A DNA stretch of 64,000 nt from Prosapia bicincta (lineage: Eukaryota; Arthropoda; Insecta; Hemiptera; Cercopidae), in the NCBI GenBank assembly GCA_036971475.1, contig JBAIZL010000002.1, positions 128,389,533 to 128,453,532 of the forward strand, read 5' to 3'. Position 1 is the stretch's first letter, and the number at the start of each line of letters is the position of its first letter. Made by a program: the position numbers and the translations under genes. The notes beneath the pieces were generated by a model. It saw only the letters and a list, made by a program, of their open reading frames with translations, was not told the DNA's origin and did no database searches. Shown here piece after piece: positions 1 through 12,800 of this stretch.

Positions 1-1
1 C

Positions 2-1537
2 CCAGTTGCTCGAGTTGAGCAATCTCCATGCCGCTAGCCTCGCCTCTCCCCTAAGGACAAGCTCAAGGGGAGGGAGGTTAAGCATTACTTCCATTGCTGC
101 ACCTGGTGTAGTTGACATCGCTCCCAGTGTGCACAGACAGGCCAATCTCTGGATAGAGCTCAGTTTAGCTCTTGTCTGTGCCTGGTTGGCCTTTGTCCAC
201 CACACCAGAGCTCCATAGGTAATCATAGGTCTTATCACCCTCAGATACATCCAGTGCATCATTGATGGCTTCAGTCCCCATTTCTTACCCACCATTCTTC
301 TCACAGTCATCAGTGCCCTTTTGGCCCTGTTAACTGTCCTCTCAAGATGTGGATTCCAGGTGAGTTTCCTGTCCAGAGTAACTCCCAGGTACTTCACCTC
401 CCCCACAAACTCAAGGTATTCACCAAACAAGCGGGGCATCCTGGTCGTCAGATCTTTTCGCTGTCTGGTGAAGTTAATGAGAGCAGTCTTTTTTGGATTT
501 ACCCTAAGGTTCTCCTTTTTACACCACTCTTCAATCAGTCGTAGAGGATTTCTGATTACCTCAAGGACTGTATCAGGGAATCTGCCCAGGATCAGGACAA
601 CTATGTCGTCCGCATATCCTAGACAGAAGTACCCCTGTTCATTCAGGAGTTCAATAAGGTTGTCAACCACTAGGCACCACAACAGAGGAGAGAGAACCCC
701 CCCTGTGCACAGCCCAGACTTGTCTCCGCCCTTCTGACCTCCCCTGCCACCTCTACAGAAATGCTTCTGTTTGTTAACATGGAACTTATCCAACCACAAG
801 TGGTCGCATCCACTCCATGACGTCTTGCACCACTTACCATCGTCTCCACTGAGGGGTTATTGAAAGCCCCTTCAATGTCGAGGAAGGCACCTATGGCACA
901 ACCTTTCTTAGCGATCATTTGCTCAATCCTACCAACCACTTGATGGAGAGCTCCCTCGCAAGATTTCCCCGGTTGGTAAGCATACTAGTTCCAATGCAGT
1001 GGTTTGATAGCCAAAGCACCCCCCCCTAATATGCCTATCAACCAGTTTTTCAAGTCCCTTGAGAACAAAGGACATGAGTGTGATAGGTCTGTATCCTTTC
1101 CCTTCCGATTGGTTACCGGTGGGCTTAGGTATAAAGACCACCTTACTAGATTTCCAGGCTGCCGGCACATGCCCTAGAGCAATGCTTAGCCTGTATAATT
1201 TAGTAAGTACCAGCACCAGCATATCCATTCCCTGCTGCAGCAGCACAGGATAGATCCCATCTGGACCTGGAGATTTGTAGGGTTTAAAAGTGCCAATAGC
1301 CCATCTTACCCTTTGTGGAGTTACTATCCTCCTTGCCACTTCCCAGTCCTCCCTCTTACCACGTCTTGTGGAGAGTTTGGTAACCGGTTCAGTGTCTGCT
1401 CCCCCAAGTTTCCTCAGGGTACTGGAAGGGAAATGTGTCCTGATTAATTCTTCCACAGTTTCCCCTGCCGTTTTTGTTATATTTCCCAGTGGGGTTCTTA
1501 GCATCCCCACCGGGTTAACTGGGTCCTTAGAGAGCAC
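2..1537 (-). pseudogene. LINE reverse transcriptase domain, frameshifted
   Basis: Minus-strand reading shows an RT finger/palm: SPGPDGIYP (about 1265-1240), a YRPITLMS motif (about 1100-1075), GAFLDIEGAFNN (about 895-860) and the catalytic YADD box (about 625-597). The palm reads in a different frame from the finger part, with shifts near 960-1010 and again near 700. The remaining thumb region to the left edge can only be followed by changing frame. Long plus-strand open frames over this stretch are antisense shadows. The domain would synthesise cDNA from the element RNA, but this copy cannot encode an intact enzyme. Confidence 0.87.
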
Positions 1538-1546
1538 TTTATACAG

Positions 1547-2623
1547 TCATGCTCCTTCCCGAGTTTTGTCAATCTCATGACAAAACTCCTTCCAGGACTT
1601 CCTGCGCGCTTCTCTAATTGCCCTGTTGTATTCGGTTAGTGTTTTCCTATACAGGTCCCACTCCCCGTTCTTTTTTGCTCTATTAAAGAGTCTCCTGGTG
1701 GTCTTCCGAAGTTTGGCTAGCTTCTTGTTCCACCATGACGGATCCCCTACTTTCCTCCCCTCACTGAGAGGGCAGTTATCGGTAAAGGATTCTATTATAG
1801 CCTCGCCAACCAATGTGGCAGAGTCTTCTAGCTCTCTCCTCCCACCATACTCCAATCCAGCCTCCTCAATCCGAACACCCAGGTCCCTCCTGTAGGAGTC
1901 CCAGTCTGTTCTTCTTGGATCCCTGGTTGGGCGAAGCATGGCTGGATTTAGAGAGATATCATACCTAATATGTCTGTGATCAGAAGAAGATGGTTCATCC
2001 GACACATGCCAATTTAGTACATACCTAGCCATCTGGTTCGATGCCACCGTAATGTCCAGGACCTCCTGTCTGGCCCTAGTGACAAACGTCGGCTCTTCCC
2101 CCTGATTTAGGACTAGTAGATTCTTAGAGCTAAGATAAGCTAAAAGTTCCTCACCTCTAGTGTTTGTACCTGTACTACCCCACGAAGTGTGATGGGAGTT
2201 AGCATCCATCCCCACCAGCAGCTCCTCATCCACAGCCTCGCAGTGCTCGACCAGGCTCCTCAGCTCTTGTGTTGGCAGAGCCCCCGCGCAGTCAAAGGGG
2301 AGATATGCCGTGGCCAGGTTCAGCCTCTTCATCCCCCCCTCCGCCCGCAGCTCCACCGTCACTGCTAACAAATCCCTGCAACAGAAGTTCGTTAGTACAA
2401 AAGCACACAACCCCCTCCTAACCAGGATACACGTCCTGGGAACACCGGAGTCCTTATCATACAACAACTTACCTCCAGATGTCGCCAGCCCGCATATTTT
2501 TCCTCCAGAAATCCATGGTTCCTGGATGAGCACCAAGTCCACCTCTCCCCTGTCCAGCATCCTACACACGACAGCACTCGCCGCCCTGCTATGCTGTAGG
2601 TTCACTTGGAGGATCTTGATCAT
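1547..2623 (-). pseudogene. LINE endonuclease domain (ORF2 N-terminal part)
   Basis: A 358-codon open frame starting at an ATG. It carries the exonuclease-endonuclease-phosphatase signature of LINE endonucleases: ILQVNLQHSR near residue 4, LIQEPW near residue 32, GMDANSHHTSWGS near residue 139 and SSSDHRHI near residue 214. In retrotransposition this domain nicks target DNA to prime reverse transcription. The frame ends at a TGA at 1547-1549. The reverse-transcriptase frame resumes in the same phase about 10 bases later, so a single nonsense change separates the two parts of an original ORF2. All key endonuclease residues look intact; the break lies downstream. Confidence 0.88.
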
Positions 2624-2631
2624 TGTTCTGC

Positions 2632-2988
2632 TTAATTTGCAGTCGCCTGGGTCCGCAGAGCAGGACTAGACATCGTGCTCAACTCTACAGCCACTTCACC
2701 GGTTTCTGCAGTCGGCAGCTTGACAGCTGCCCCCGCACCCCCAGTGATGGTTGCCATTGACACATCTGCTACAGACTCACGGTTTGCCGTCTCATTGGCT
2801 CCCACTGTCTGTGCAGTCTCGAAATTAATTCTTATACTTACTTGGTCCATTAAAGTCCCACGAGTATGGGGGAAATAACGGTCGACCAGAGCAGAGCCCC
2901 CACTGCCCTGGCAAGACAACTTACAATGAGGTTTTGTCTGGTTCCTCAAGGGGATCGTTTGGGACTGCATTTTATACCCTGCAGCCAT
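2632..2988 (-). pseudogene. Short ORF upstream of LINE ORF2, possible ORF1/5' region remnant
   Basis: A 118-codon ATG-started frame ends 8 bases before the endonuclease ORF. It is rich in Thr, Ala and Val and shows no CCHC zinc knuckle or coiled coil, so I cannot confirm a gag-like ORF1. The stretch 2990-3420 upstream has no long frame and looks like a GC-rich 5' untranslated leader. The ORF could be a truncated ORF1 or chance coding in the leader. Confidence 0.35.
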
Positions 2989-3420
2989 TCATCCTTCGGC
3001 ACGATGCCTTCCACCTTGGATTGGGTATTCAGTCACTGACCTTGAAGCACACCCCAAGTTCAGGACATTATTAACTGCTCAGATGAACAGCCTGCTTTAC
3101 TCTCTTTTTTACAACTGTGTCGTTTGGGCAGTTTCCCGCCCCTACTTCACTGTCGCATTGCCCTTGGTTCACCCGGGAGGTGAGAGTAGCATTGTGAGGA
3201 CTTAATTCCCAACTACCCCAGTCTCCCCGGTCAGAGCACTCGGTTATTTCTACCAAACCCAACCGGTTGACTGACGAGGAGGGATAATTCCTCACCTTTG
3301 AACCATAGCCTTGGTCCAGGCCTGCATATTCAGAAACCTTCCGGAATCCTTATTCACAGGTAACCTACATTTCTGTAGGCCGTCCCACTATCCGCCACCT
3401 GTGGACCCGCCCGGTTGCTC

Positions 3421-3782
3421 AGGCCAGCTTGCCGGGTAGATAATATGATACTTGTAAAAGAAATTAACAAAGGCCTGAAAATGAATATTTATGAAGCTTT
3501 AGAAATACGTAAATATAATACTAATAATGAGTTGATAAATGAACAAATACAAGTAAAATCTAAATTTGATACTATATTCAGTGTTTGTAATATTAGGGCA
3601 GCAAAATAAAAGTTTAACAACATTGTAATTGATTTGGCATAGCTATTTATTTGATCTAATTTGCACATATGTTAATTTTAATTGTTTAATATTCCTGATG
3701 ATGTTGGTGGTACTGTTAGCCAACGAAAAGCTTTGAATTGTAAATTCAATTATAATTCTTGTATTTGTATTTTGACTTAGTT

Positions 3783-3784
<2 letters not shown>
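3421..3784 (+). mobile_element. 3' end of a Penelope-like element (family 1): ORF tail plus ribozyme-bearing terminal region
   Basis: The frame ending at 3609 carries a tail (IYEAL, then LINEQI, then FDTIF) that aligns with the C-terminus of the GIY-YIG ORF at 11465-11860 (EIYRHF, then ILNTQL, then LFDII). I therefore read it as the last about 50 residues of a Penelope-like protein. After the stop come about 80 bases, a hammerhead motif (3691-3738), a conserved 3' stretch containing AATTCTTGTATTTGTAT, and then a (TA)n tract. The same 3' order recurs at 52374-52534. The element is 5' truncated next to the LINE leader. Confidence 0.6.
3691..3738 (+). ncRNA. Minimal type I hammerhead ribozyme motif (family 1, copy a)
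   Basis: Parts in order: stem I 5' ATTC (3691-3694); core CTGATGA (3695-3701); one extra T; stem II GTTGG (3703-3707) with a 12-nt loop and CCAAC (3720-3724); GAA (3725-3727); palindromic stem III AAGCTT (3728-3733); T at the cleavage position (3734); stem I 3' GAAT (3735-3738). All core bases match the hammerhead consensus. The extra T between A9 and stem II is the only departure. It sits about 80 bases after a Penelope-like ORF, as expected for such elements. Self-cleavage is inferred, not shown. Confidence 0.65.

Positions 3785-3850
<66 letters not shown>
3785..3850. repeat. (TA)n microsatellite directly after Penelope-like 3' end
   Basis: About 66 bases of uninterrupted TA, beginning about 47 bases after the hammerhead stem I. 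It is probably the target or tail microsatellite of the upstream element. Confidence 0.95.
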
Positions 3851-3857
<7 letters not shown>

Positions 3858-3887
3858 ATTTGATTAGTTCTAGTAGAGCTTAAAGTT

Positions 3888-4605
<718 letters not shown>

Positions 4606-4740
4606 GAGAGACGTCTCCAATCTCTTTTCCCCTGACAGACTTATATAAACTATAATCACTCATATGCTCATGGAAACAATATACATATCTTTAATCTGTG
4701 CATCTGTGACATCTGATTTCTACTCTACACAATCTGTGAT

Positions 4741-4920
4741 TACAATTTATAATTATTTTATTTCATTCTCTCATATTTCTTTTTGTGTGTTCTCTTCGAT
4801 TGACAAAGACCACTGTGTGGTTGAAATATATCATTGTTTAAGTGCTTTTATGTGTTTCTATTTCAAGACTACAGAGTGGACTCTTACCAAGGTGAGTCTG
4901 TCAGTCTCCTAGTCCAAAAA
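4741..4920 (+). repeat. Single arm of the 13153-13498 foldback family (family 5)
   Basis: Nearly identical to the right arm at 13325-13498, ending in a CTCCTAGTCCAAAAAATCT terminus that abuts a (TA)n tract at 4922. It contains TTGACAA at 4800-4806, followed by a GACCAC/GTGGTT hairpin, GAA and an ATATAT palindrome, the variant hammerhead-like plan discussed in the findings. Confidence 0.7.
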
Positions 4921-4921
4921 A

Positions 4922-4990
<69 letters not shown>
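4922..4990. repeat. (TA)n microsatellite
   Basis: About 68 bases of TA repeat immediately after the family 5 arm terminus. Confidence 0.95.
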
Positions 4991-4991
<1 letters not shown>

Positions 4992-5851
4992 CGGTGTTTT
5001 GATGTTATTTTTCCAGATATTCTATTTCTATTTGTTAGCTTAGTTATTTAATTTTTTAAAGTCCAAGACAGTGTTACTTGAAATAATACTAAATATGTTT
5101 GAGCAATACTGAATGTTTAGTTGATGTTAATGTTGTATCAAATTTACTAGTTGGTGATTATAAATAAATAATATTTGTCCCAAGGGCTTCGATCTGCTTT
5201 TTTCTTATGAAACGAAAAATATTTCATAAAATTTAAATTGAATTCATAGAGAAAATGTATGGTTTATGGCACAACTATAATGCTGTAGGAAAAAAATTTA
5301 AATTATTGTTTGAAAGCAATTTCAAAGTCTTTTCTACAAAAAATATTTAGTCATAATTTTATAGACTATCTGAAATTCAAGCCATTATACCTTGCCATTG
5401 ATCCTAAACAAGGATTCCAAACAAACTTGTTCTTTAATGTAAACATGGTTCTTAGAATAAAATATTTGAACATCTCAGTACTGTTCAGAAGGTGAAGAAA
5501 TGTTTAGAAAATTCAATTGGAAGCTTGAAACAGAAAAAATAAAAAGTATTAAGTCGGTTCAGGATCAAATGAGAACTATACAATATAATTGCATCAAACA
5601 GAATTACTAGATTTTCATATCTTCTGAGGAAATATACTCCACAAAAATAGCTGCGTGTTGTTGAAAGGTTTTTTTGCCAGGAAATAAAAAAATACTCACT
5701 AAATATTTAATTGTTCGCAAGAACACCATGTTTAATTTAACTTCATTTGCTGTCTTTTAATGAAGGTTTTACTATATTTGTTGTTTTCAGATCTCTATTT
5801 TATCCATTTTTTAAAATAAATAGTATATATTTAATGATTTATCTTTCAAAG
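4991..5851 (+). other. Intron sequence, nothing recognised
   Basis: AT-rich sequence upstream of the first supportable CSPG4 exon. No open frame with CSPG-like or transposon similarity and no strong repeat structure seen. Confidence 0.6.
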
Positions 5852-6114
5852 GATTTTATTATGATTTGTTCAAGCTGGTCGGTGAATTTCATGTCTTAGT
5901 GAACTTAATAAATGACAATCCTCCAATAAGATCTGTAGATCGAGTGTTCCGGGTTGTAAAGAATGGAGAGCGGCTTCTTACTGGGCAGAACCTACAATAT
6001 GTAGATGCAGATGTGGATTGCTCTCCGTCTGATATTACTTATTCAACTGGTCTTTCAAGTAGAGGGATTTATAGCGCACAGTCTCCAACAAATCCTCTTT
6101 TTGAGTTTACTCAG
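5852..6114 (+). CDS. kon: CSPG4 exon 1 of 9 in window
   Basis: Acceptor at 5850-5851 (AAAG), donor GTAAAG at 6115. It enters with two bases of a split codon and ends in phase 0. The peptide holds the linker NLINDNPPIRSVDRVF and the start of the next CSPG repeat (YVDADVDCSPSDITYS), ending FEFTQ, the usual mid-repeat position. The acceptor could instead be the later CAAG at 5874, which would also keep the frame. Confidence 0.88.
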
Positions 6115-8763
6115 GTAAAGTTAATAGCTGTACACTAGGATATCTTATCATAAAAAAACCAGTGACATCAAAGGATGGTTTCTCATATTTAAGATTGCAT
6201 GTGTCATATATTTGCAATAATTGACAGAATGAAAATTTTTTCAAATATTGTTTTGCTATTTGTGTGACATTTTTATTTATTTTAAAATATGGTATATATG
6301 TGGATTGTCTCAAAAGTAAGTTACACTACCTTTTTTGTTAGTAAAAAATTTTTTATTTAAACATATTTTAAAAATAACATTAAAAAAGCTGTGTTTCTTC
6401 ATAACTGCCTTATTTTACAATACATTCTTGGCAATATGGTAAACATTTTTCTAATACAGCGTCATACCATTCTGACACCATAAGGGTTCAACATCTTGCT
6501 TCAAATCACCCTCGTTTGCGAAGCATTTTCAGACCAACTCACCCTAAGATGTTGCTTCAGGTGCGAAAACAAATGGAAGTCACTTAGTGCAAGGTCAGGC
6601 AAGTCGGCTGGATGTCTGAAAACATCCCATTTAAACTTCTCAAGCAAGTCTTGAGTCTGACAAACGACTGGGCGAGCGTTGTTGTGAATAACTGTTTTTG
6701 TCAGTTTTGGGTAGATAGTCAGAAGGGTATGCATGGCTTATGTCTATATTCGGAGCTAGTTGAGAAAGGATTTCATTAAGCGTTAAGCGCCGATTGGGGT
6801 CAATGACTCTTCGGATATCCATCAACAGCAGTCAGAGCTTGGGAAGTGGAGGGGAGGCTACTTCATTGTTCATCGTGTTATGTTCCTCCTTTCAATGAAT
6901 GTGATCCTAATGAGAAACATTTGGCCTTGACAAATTGTCTTCACCATAAACGCTACACAACTTGCGATGAATTTCAGTTGCATTTTTATTTTTTGTCATT
7001 AACCTTCAAGAGAGCGCATGCAGAGTTTTATTCCGAGCTTATTAATATTTGTTAAGAAAAAGTCCCACCAGTTGTAAGATATTTATTTCCTCCTCATTAC
7101 TCCAGACCCTACATTTTAGGAAACGGTCCAATCTATTTTTGTTCATTTTTTCCTCAAAGTGTTAGTGTGAATTTAATCTTTGTCACTTGTGGTCAGATTG
7201 CAGAGATTTTGTCCTTAAGTTCCTTCGTGTAAGTTATTTGATCACTTTTACAATAGTTTATGACTATCCGAACTTTAATTTATTGTGTAAATTTGTAAAA
7301 ACTTACTGAGACAGAACATTTTCAATCGCTTTGTGGCAGTCTTCATCAGTGTCTATTGAGTTATTCATCTTCATCATAAGCTATTTATGCAGGGTTCCTT
7401 GTTGACAGCTATTTACGCTATAAGCCGTGTGTCATTAAATTATTACTGTATTTGTTATTGTTATTTTAGTGTTGTATGTCTTTTTAGGATCTAAGTTTCA
7501 CATTTTACTGCAGTTACATTCGAAGTGGAGAGAATATGTAATATACTGAGTAGTGTCGAAAAAGAGGAAGTTCAAGAAATTCAGCCTATCGAAAATTTTG
7601 TTAGACAGCTCTTTGATGAGTTTGTTGAAAACTAGTTTCTGCCAGATGATGAACCTGTCGAAGGAGCCAATTAAATTGAAAATGGAACAAATGAAGACAT
7701 AATAGGTGAATCTGAAAATGATAAAATTGACCAATTTGTTGAAATTCAGTCAGATTTTGACGTTATAGAGAAAATCCCGCTAACATTCCTCCAGGAAGCT
7801 GTTACAACGCAGTTTAAATACGTATTGAACATAATTCTCTTGAGAGTGAGTCATGTTCACGCTATACTAGTGATGACTAGTGAGATTAAAGACGAATAAT
7901 TATCAGTTGTTTTTTTCACCAAAGGGCTGTAAGTTTCTGCTAGTTTTATTTTACTCTAAAACCTGTTGTGTTATAAAGACAATATTTTTTTCATCCACTA
8001 ATTTTTAGATTTATATACTTGAAATACAAATGTTTTTATTTTCACTAAATATAATTAATTTCATATTTTTTAAATATACTATTAAGTTAAAATATTTTTA
8101 TCCTCTAAAATTGTTAAAAAATGAATAACACCACAAACTTTTTTAATCGGCGGCAGAAACAAGTATAATCTCCACAACTTCCAGACGCTCCCCACCTTCC
8201 ACATGGATTTTAAAAAATAGTGTAACTTACTTATGAGACATCCTAGTATTTGATCACACAAGGTAAAATCATTGCACTTAATGGTGGATAAAATTACTTA
8301 CAATAGTAATATATTAACTTCATAAAGTCAGTGCAACGGAAATGGATAACGTAAAATATCAAAATATATATATATTGATATTTTACGTTGTCCGTTATTT
8401 TTCCGTTGCACTGACATTATGAAGTTGATATAATACTATTGTAAATACTTTTATCCACCACTAAGTGCAATAATATTACCTTGTTATGATCAGGCACCTT
8501 TCGGTCACTTGACCATTGTCGAATCACTCTTATTATTTTTTCTTTTTCCATGAAATGGGTTTCAGTTAAGTTTATGAAGTTTTTGTTGTTAGAAGTGTGA
8601 TTTGGTTGTTGGTTTGGTGTCAGGCTATTTTTGAGGTTATGTTGTTTTGTTAAATTTTCGAGTGTTGACAATGGTCAAGTGACCGAAAGGTGCCTCATCA
8701 CAACAAGGTAAAATTATTGCACTTAGTGGTGAATAAAAGTATTTACAATAGTAATATATCAAC

Positions 8764-8811
<48 letters not shown>

Positions 8812-9794
8812 CTTTTGTTATAATTAAATTTTTATTTTTAAATGTTATTTAATTACCTTACCTATTAATGTCACACCTTCAGGTTTATAAAAAGATTTAA
8901 CAATCTTATCAATTTTTAAACATCACTTGCATTTATTCTCTACAATTATTTCTACACATTATTCCTAATTTATATTAATATTGTGCAGTGACAGGCTTGA
9001 TATCTTATCTAAATTTACAATAATAAAGGTGGACTTCTGAGGCTTTAGATTCTAATAGAATAACATAAAAACAGTATTAAACTTTTATTCTTGCTCTCGG
9101 GGTCGCTATTACGGGAACTTTGCTTTTAAATTTGAAATGGTGACTAGAATAATTTTTATAAATTTTGATGAACTTAAAATTTGTTTTAAACTAAAAAATA
9201 GATGCCTGTTGGCTAAACTCATTTTCAAATATACTTATTGTTCTGAAGAGTCCCTGGAATCCTGGCTTGTTCACTTCCGCGCTAACACTTGATACAAAAA
9301 AACTTATTTATATTTCAAAAAAACTTTTACGTCGCACTTTACTAAATTTTACTTATAAAAAAAACTCTACTTAATTTAACAAAATTTTCCTTTTACAACA
9401 CTTCCATCCTTGTCCCCACCAACCTGTCTTCCTTTCTCCGAGACTCTCTTCCAACTTCCTCTCAAACTCCCTATCATTTAGTTTTTATGAATTCCCTAAT
9501 CTCTCCCACTACCACCAATACGTTCTTTGTCAGTTTCCCTCAGTTCTACTATTAGCTAAACCTAACGGTACACGGTTAATTCCCCAGGCTATATCGGCCG
9601 CTGGATTTCCCGTCTTAACAACTATGGACCTTTCTATTGTCAATTTGCCGGACTCACTTATAGGTTTCCTGGAAAGGATAACGACATGGTACCTGCTTTG
9701 TCCCTAGAAACTATTTGTGTTTTTCTTTGCTAAATCCTATAGATGATTTATTTTCGCAACTAACTTAATTTAGTCTAAAGCCTTGTACTTTATG

Positions 9795-9865
<71 letters not shown>

Positions 9866-12800
9866 GGATGACTTATAGTTTTAAACTAGAGTAAATTTAT
9901 TTAGTGCCAATTTATTTTTGAAGGCATTAAAATAATTTTGGGGTTAATTGGACTAACATGTTGTCATTTAGAAACAATATAAAAATAACAAACTGTTAGA
10001 AATTATTTTTATATTTTATATCAGATGTACTGCATTTATTTTTACTAATTTTTTCCAGGACGATCTTGATAATAATCGAGTGTTGTTCAGACATGAAGGA
10101 GATGAGACAGAAATTATGGTTGACTTTTGGGTAAGTGATGGTGTCCATCAAGCAGAAGGCAAGTTAGAAGTGACAGCTTCTCCAGCATATGTGGAGATAA
10201 TAAATAATACAAGGCTTGTGGTAAGACAAGGAGGTGCTGCTCATATTACCACAGTCAACTTGTATGCGGACACTAACGTTAACCTTGCACAGCAGCAGAT
10301 CAAGTAAGTCTAAGCCTAAAGAGCCTTTTTTTTTAAAATATTAGAAGGAAACGAATATAAGAAATCTGTTGTAACATTATTTACCGTCATTCAAAAACAC
10401 AGAACAGTTATTTAAAAGTTTAAAAAATTGTGTTTGTTCATAAATAATATATGTAAAAAATGTTAAAGATATCAGATTTTTACAAACCATGAAACATATC
10501 AAGGCATGAAATGCACAGAGGGATATGTGGAAAGTTAATAGTTGTCGTGTAACTTTAATTATTCCCCACTTAAACATATGCTTTTCGAGCAACAGGTTTA
10601 TTTTTAAAAATGCAATAATTCATGGAAGAGGTATTTAAAAAAATGATCCATAGAAGTTTCTTTTAAAACAGAAACAATGTTTAGTTAAAAAAAAATTTAT
10701 GTAACTAATTTAAAATGAGTCCTTAAAGTGTTATTTTATTTTTGTTTTAAATAATCTAGTTAATTACACCTTACTATGCTACGTCCAGGCCAATCTAAAC
10801 AGGAACATGGCGGAAAGAACAAACAGAAACAATCAGTTCTAAATGAGTTTTCCAGCTAAGTGATAAAATGATTTGGTACAATCTTTCACTTCAAAATTGA
10901 ATTCATATAAATAAAGTTTAATGTTGTTAAAAGTTTAGGCTGGTAAGATAGTGAAAATCCTAAATTTTGTATTACTATCCGAGTATTATAAACAAGTGAT
11001 TAAGTCACATGGTTTTATAATACTATTTTTCAAATACCAATTTTTAAATCAATGTTTTATATAATGTTGTGTTTTTTATAAATCATAAGTTATGTTGTAT
11101 AATTGTTTATTTAAAACTGAGCTCTTGAAAAAACATTCAGGAAAGAAATTCAAAACTTTGAGTGTTTAAAAGAGCAAAATTGTCTGTGATCTGTCATTAG
11201 CCTATATACAAAAATTTTTAGATTTATAATATGTATAATACGTTTAATTAATGAAACGACCTTACAAGTAGATATCTTATATCTATACCACAAATTCATT
11301 AATTGTACAATTGTTAAAATTCTTTAACTTCATAATAAGAGATTTAACATTTGTTGATTCCATCTTCGTGTGAGCTACTAGTAATCACTTACACTTTTTA
11401 AAAAATGTTTTAACTTGCTTATAGTAGCACTTACTTTGCTTGTTGATGACGGCCGTTTCGGGAGATGTGTCCCTTTGTCAACTCAGACCGTAAACTAACT
11501 TGCAGTTCATGCCCCAGTTTTTACATAGGCCAGACAGGGAGGTCATTCTACACACGTTACCAAGAACATATGAAAGCACTAAAAAACAATAACTACCAAT
11601 CAAACTTCGCCGATCATCTCAACTCCACAAAACACGACTACACAGACATAACATCTAACCTACAAATTCTTCATAAACCACACAGAAATAACCAACGCTA
11701 CACAACCGAACAATACGAAATATATAGGCACTTCAAACTACACCCTACACACATACTCAATACACAATTACATTACAACTCACATGCACTTTTTGACATC
11801 ATAACTCCTAATACACACAAAGTACACCCACACCACCAAAATATCCCACCCCCACCCTAACCTACGTAAACCTTGAGATCAGTTACGGTCTGAGTTGACA
11901 AAGGGACACATCTCACGAAACGGCCGTCCTCAACAAGCAAAGTAAGTGCTACTATAGGCAAGTTAAAACATTTTTTAAAAAGTGTAAGAGTTTTAATATT
12001 TTAAACTGAGTGTAATCAGTATTTAATTTTCTTTTGTCAATTTTTGTTTATATTTCGAACTCATAAATAATATATTTTTTATTTGTATTATTCCTAAAAA
12101 GGGACTTGAAACAAACCACTTATTAATCCAATTAGAATGCACATAACTTTACAGGTTAACTATTAATTATGTAACATATAACTGCAATATTTAACTTCTA
12201 TCATCATAATAAATAGTGTTACACTGTATTAACAGATACTTCTAACTAATAGCCAGTAATGAAATAAATAATAACTATTTATAAGTAAATAATGTATCAA
12301 CAAGTAGGTTCAAAAGTATTCACTTAGTTACCCAATAATTACTTATAGTTTAATACTAGCAACTTTAAATAAATTAAATAATTTTTATTGAATAGTTATG
12401 GTTTTTGTTTGATTATTCTAGGTTAACCAATGCTGGTAGATATTTATGTTCCCATAACTGCTAAAAATCTGTGTATAGTTAACATAGACACTTCCACAGT
12501 TACAGGTTGCAAAACATTTTGGTGAAACAAATTCATGAAAAAATTTAATATTTTATATGGTTTTTGTTCAAACAAAATTTAAAAATATGATCTTAGTATG
12601 CATATAAATTTTTATAAGATCGAAGTTTAACACAAAAATTAGAGGTCAACTATAAAATTTTATCACAAATCCATAATCTTAGAGTAACAAAATTTCATAA
12701 CAAAATAATTCATAAGAATTATTTTTTCTAGGTTTGAAGTCATGAATGGACCTAGCCAAGGTGTTCTTGAAGTGAATGGAGAAGTAGATCCAATAAAGCT

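Larger units (their letters stand above)
1..3420 (-). mobile_element. Degraded non-LTR (LINE) retrotransposon, 3' end outside window
   Basis: A GC-rich block, unlike the AT-rich surroundings, reads on the minus strand as 5' region (about 3420-2990), a short ORF, an apurinic-like endonuclease (2623-1547) and a reverse transcriptase (1537 to the left edge). The order EN-RT without an LTR is that of Jockey/R1/I-group LINEs, and the RT wording (SPGPDG, DIEGAFNN, YADD) matches elements widespread in insect genomes. The 3' end, including any RNase H and tail, lies left of base 1. The ORF is broken by an in-frame stop and at least two frameshifts, so the copy is dead. The clade call (R1/LOA/I-like rather than Jockey proper) is uncertain. 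Confidence 0.9.
6303..8243 (-). mobile_element. Decayed mariner-family transposon with secondary insertions
   Basis: The left end GGATTGTCTCAAAAGTAAGT (about 6302-6321) is the inverted match of the right end (about 8218-8245: AGTGTAACTTACTTATGAGAC with ATCC outside). This gives terminal inverted repeats of about 26 bases. The minus strand between them carries mariner transposase remnants (6490-7030). At about 1.94 kb it is longer than an ordinary mariner of about 1.3 kb. The excess lies at 7040-8180 and includes a hammerhead-like motif and an unrelated plus-strand coding-like stretch, so other elements appear nested in it. It sits in the first intron of the visible CSPG4 gene. Confidence 0.8.
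11340..11990 (+). mobile_element. Penelope-like element fragment (family 2) with GIY-YIG ORF between inverted terminal arms
   Basis: The left arm (about 11405-11487) and right arm (about 11883-11970) are near-perfect inverted copies containing ACGGCCGT and a CTTACTTTGCTTGTTGA stretch. Between them runs the GIY-YIG endonuclease ORF. The right arm has TTGACAA (11895-11901), a GGGA hairpin, GAA, ACGGCCGT, C and CTCA pairing with TGAG. The left arm has the same on the minus strand (11444-11485). The reverse transcriptase part is missing. Relatives without the ORF occur at 46780-46910, 49315-49570 and 53010-53070. Confidence 0.75.

Noticed and set aside
321..1895. Several plus-strand open frames of 90-140 codons
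   Set aside because: They are antisense to the LINE endonuclease/RT and have no protein similarity of their own; they are open because of the GC-rich coding strand opposite.
3267..3300. CTGACGA within the LINE leader as a ribozyme core
   Set aside because: No GAA or paired stem I follows at a suitable distance.
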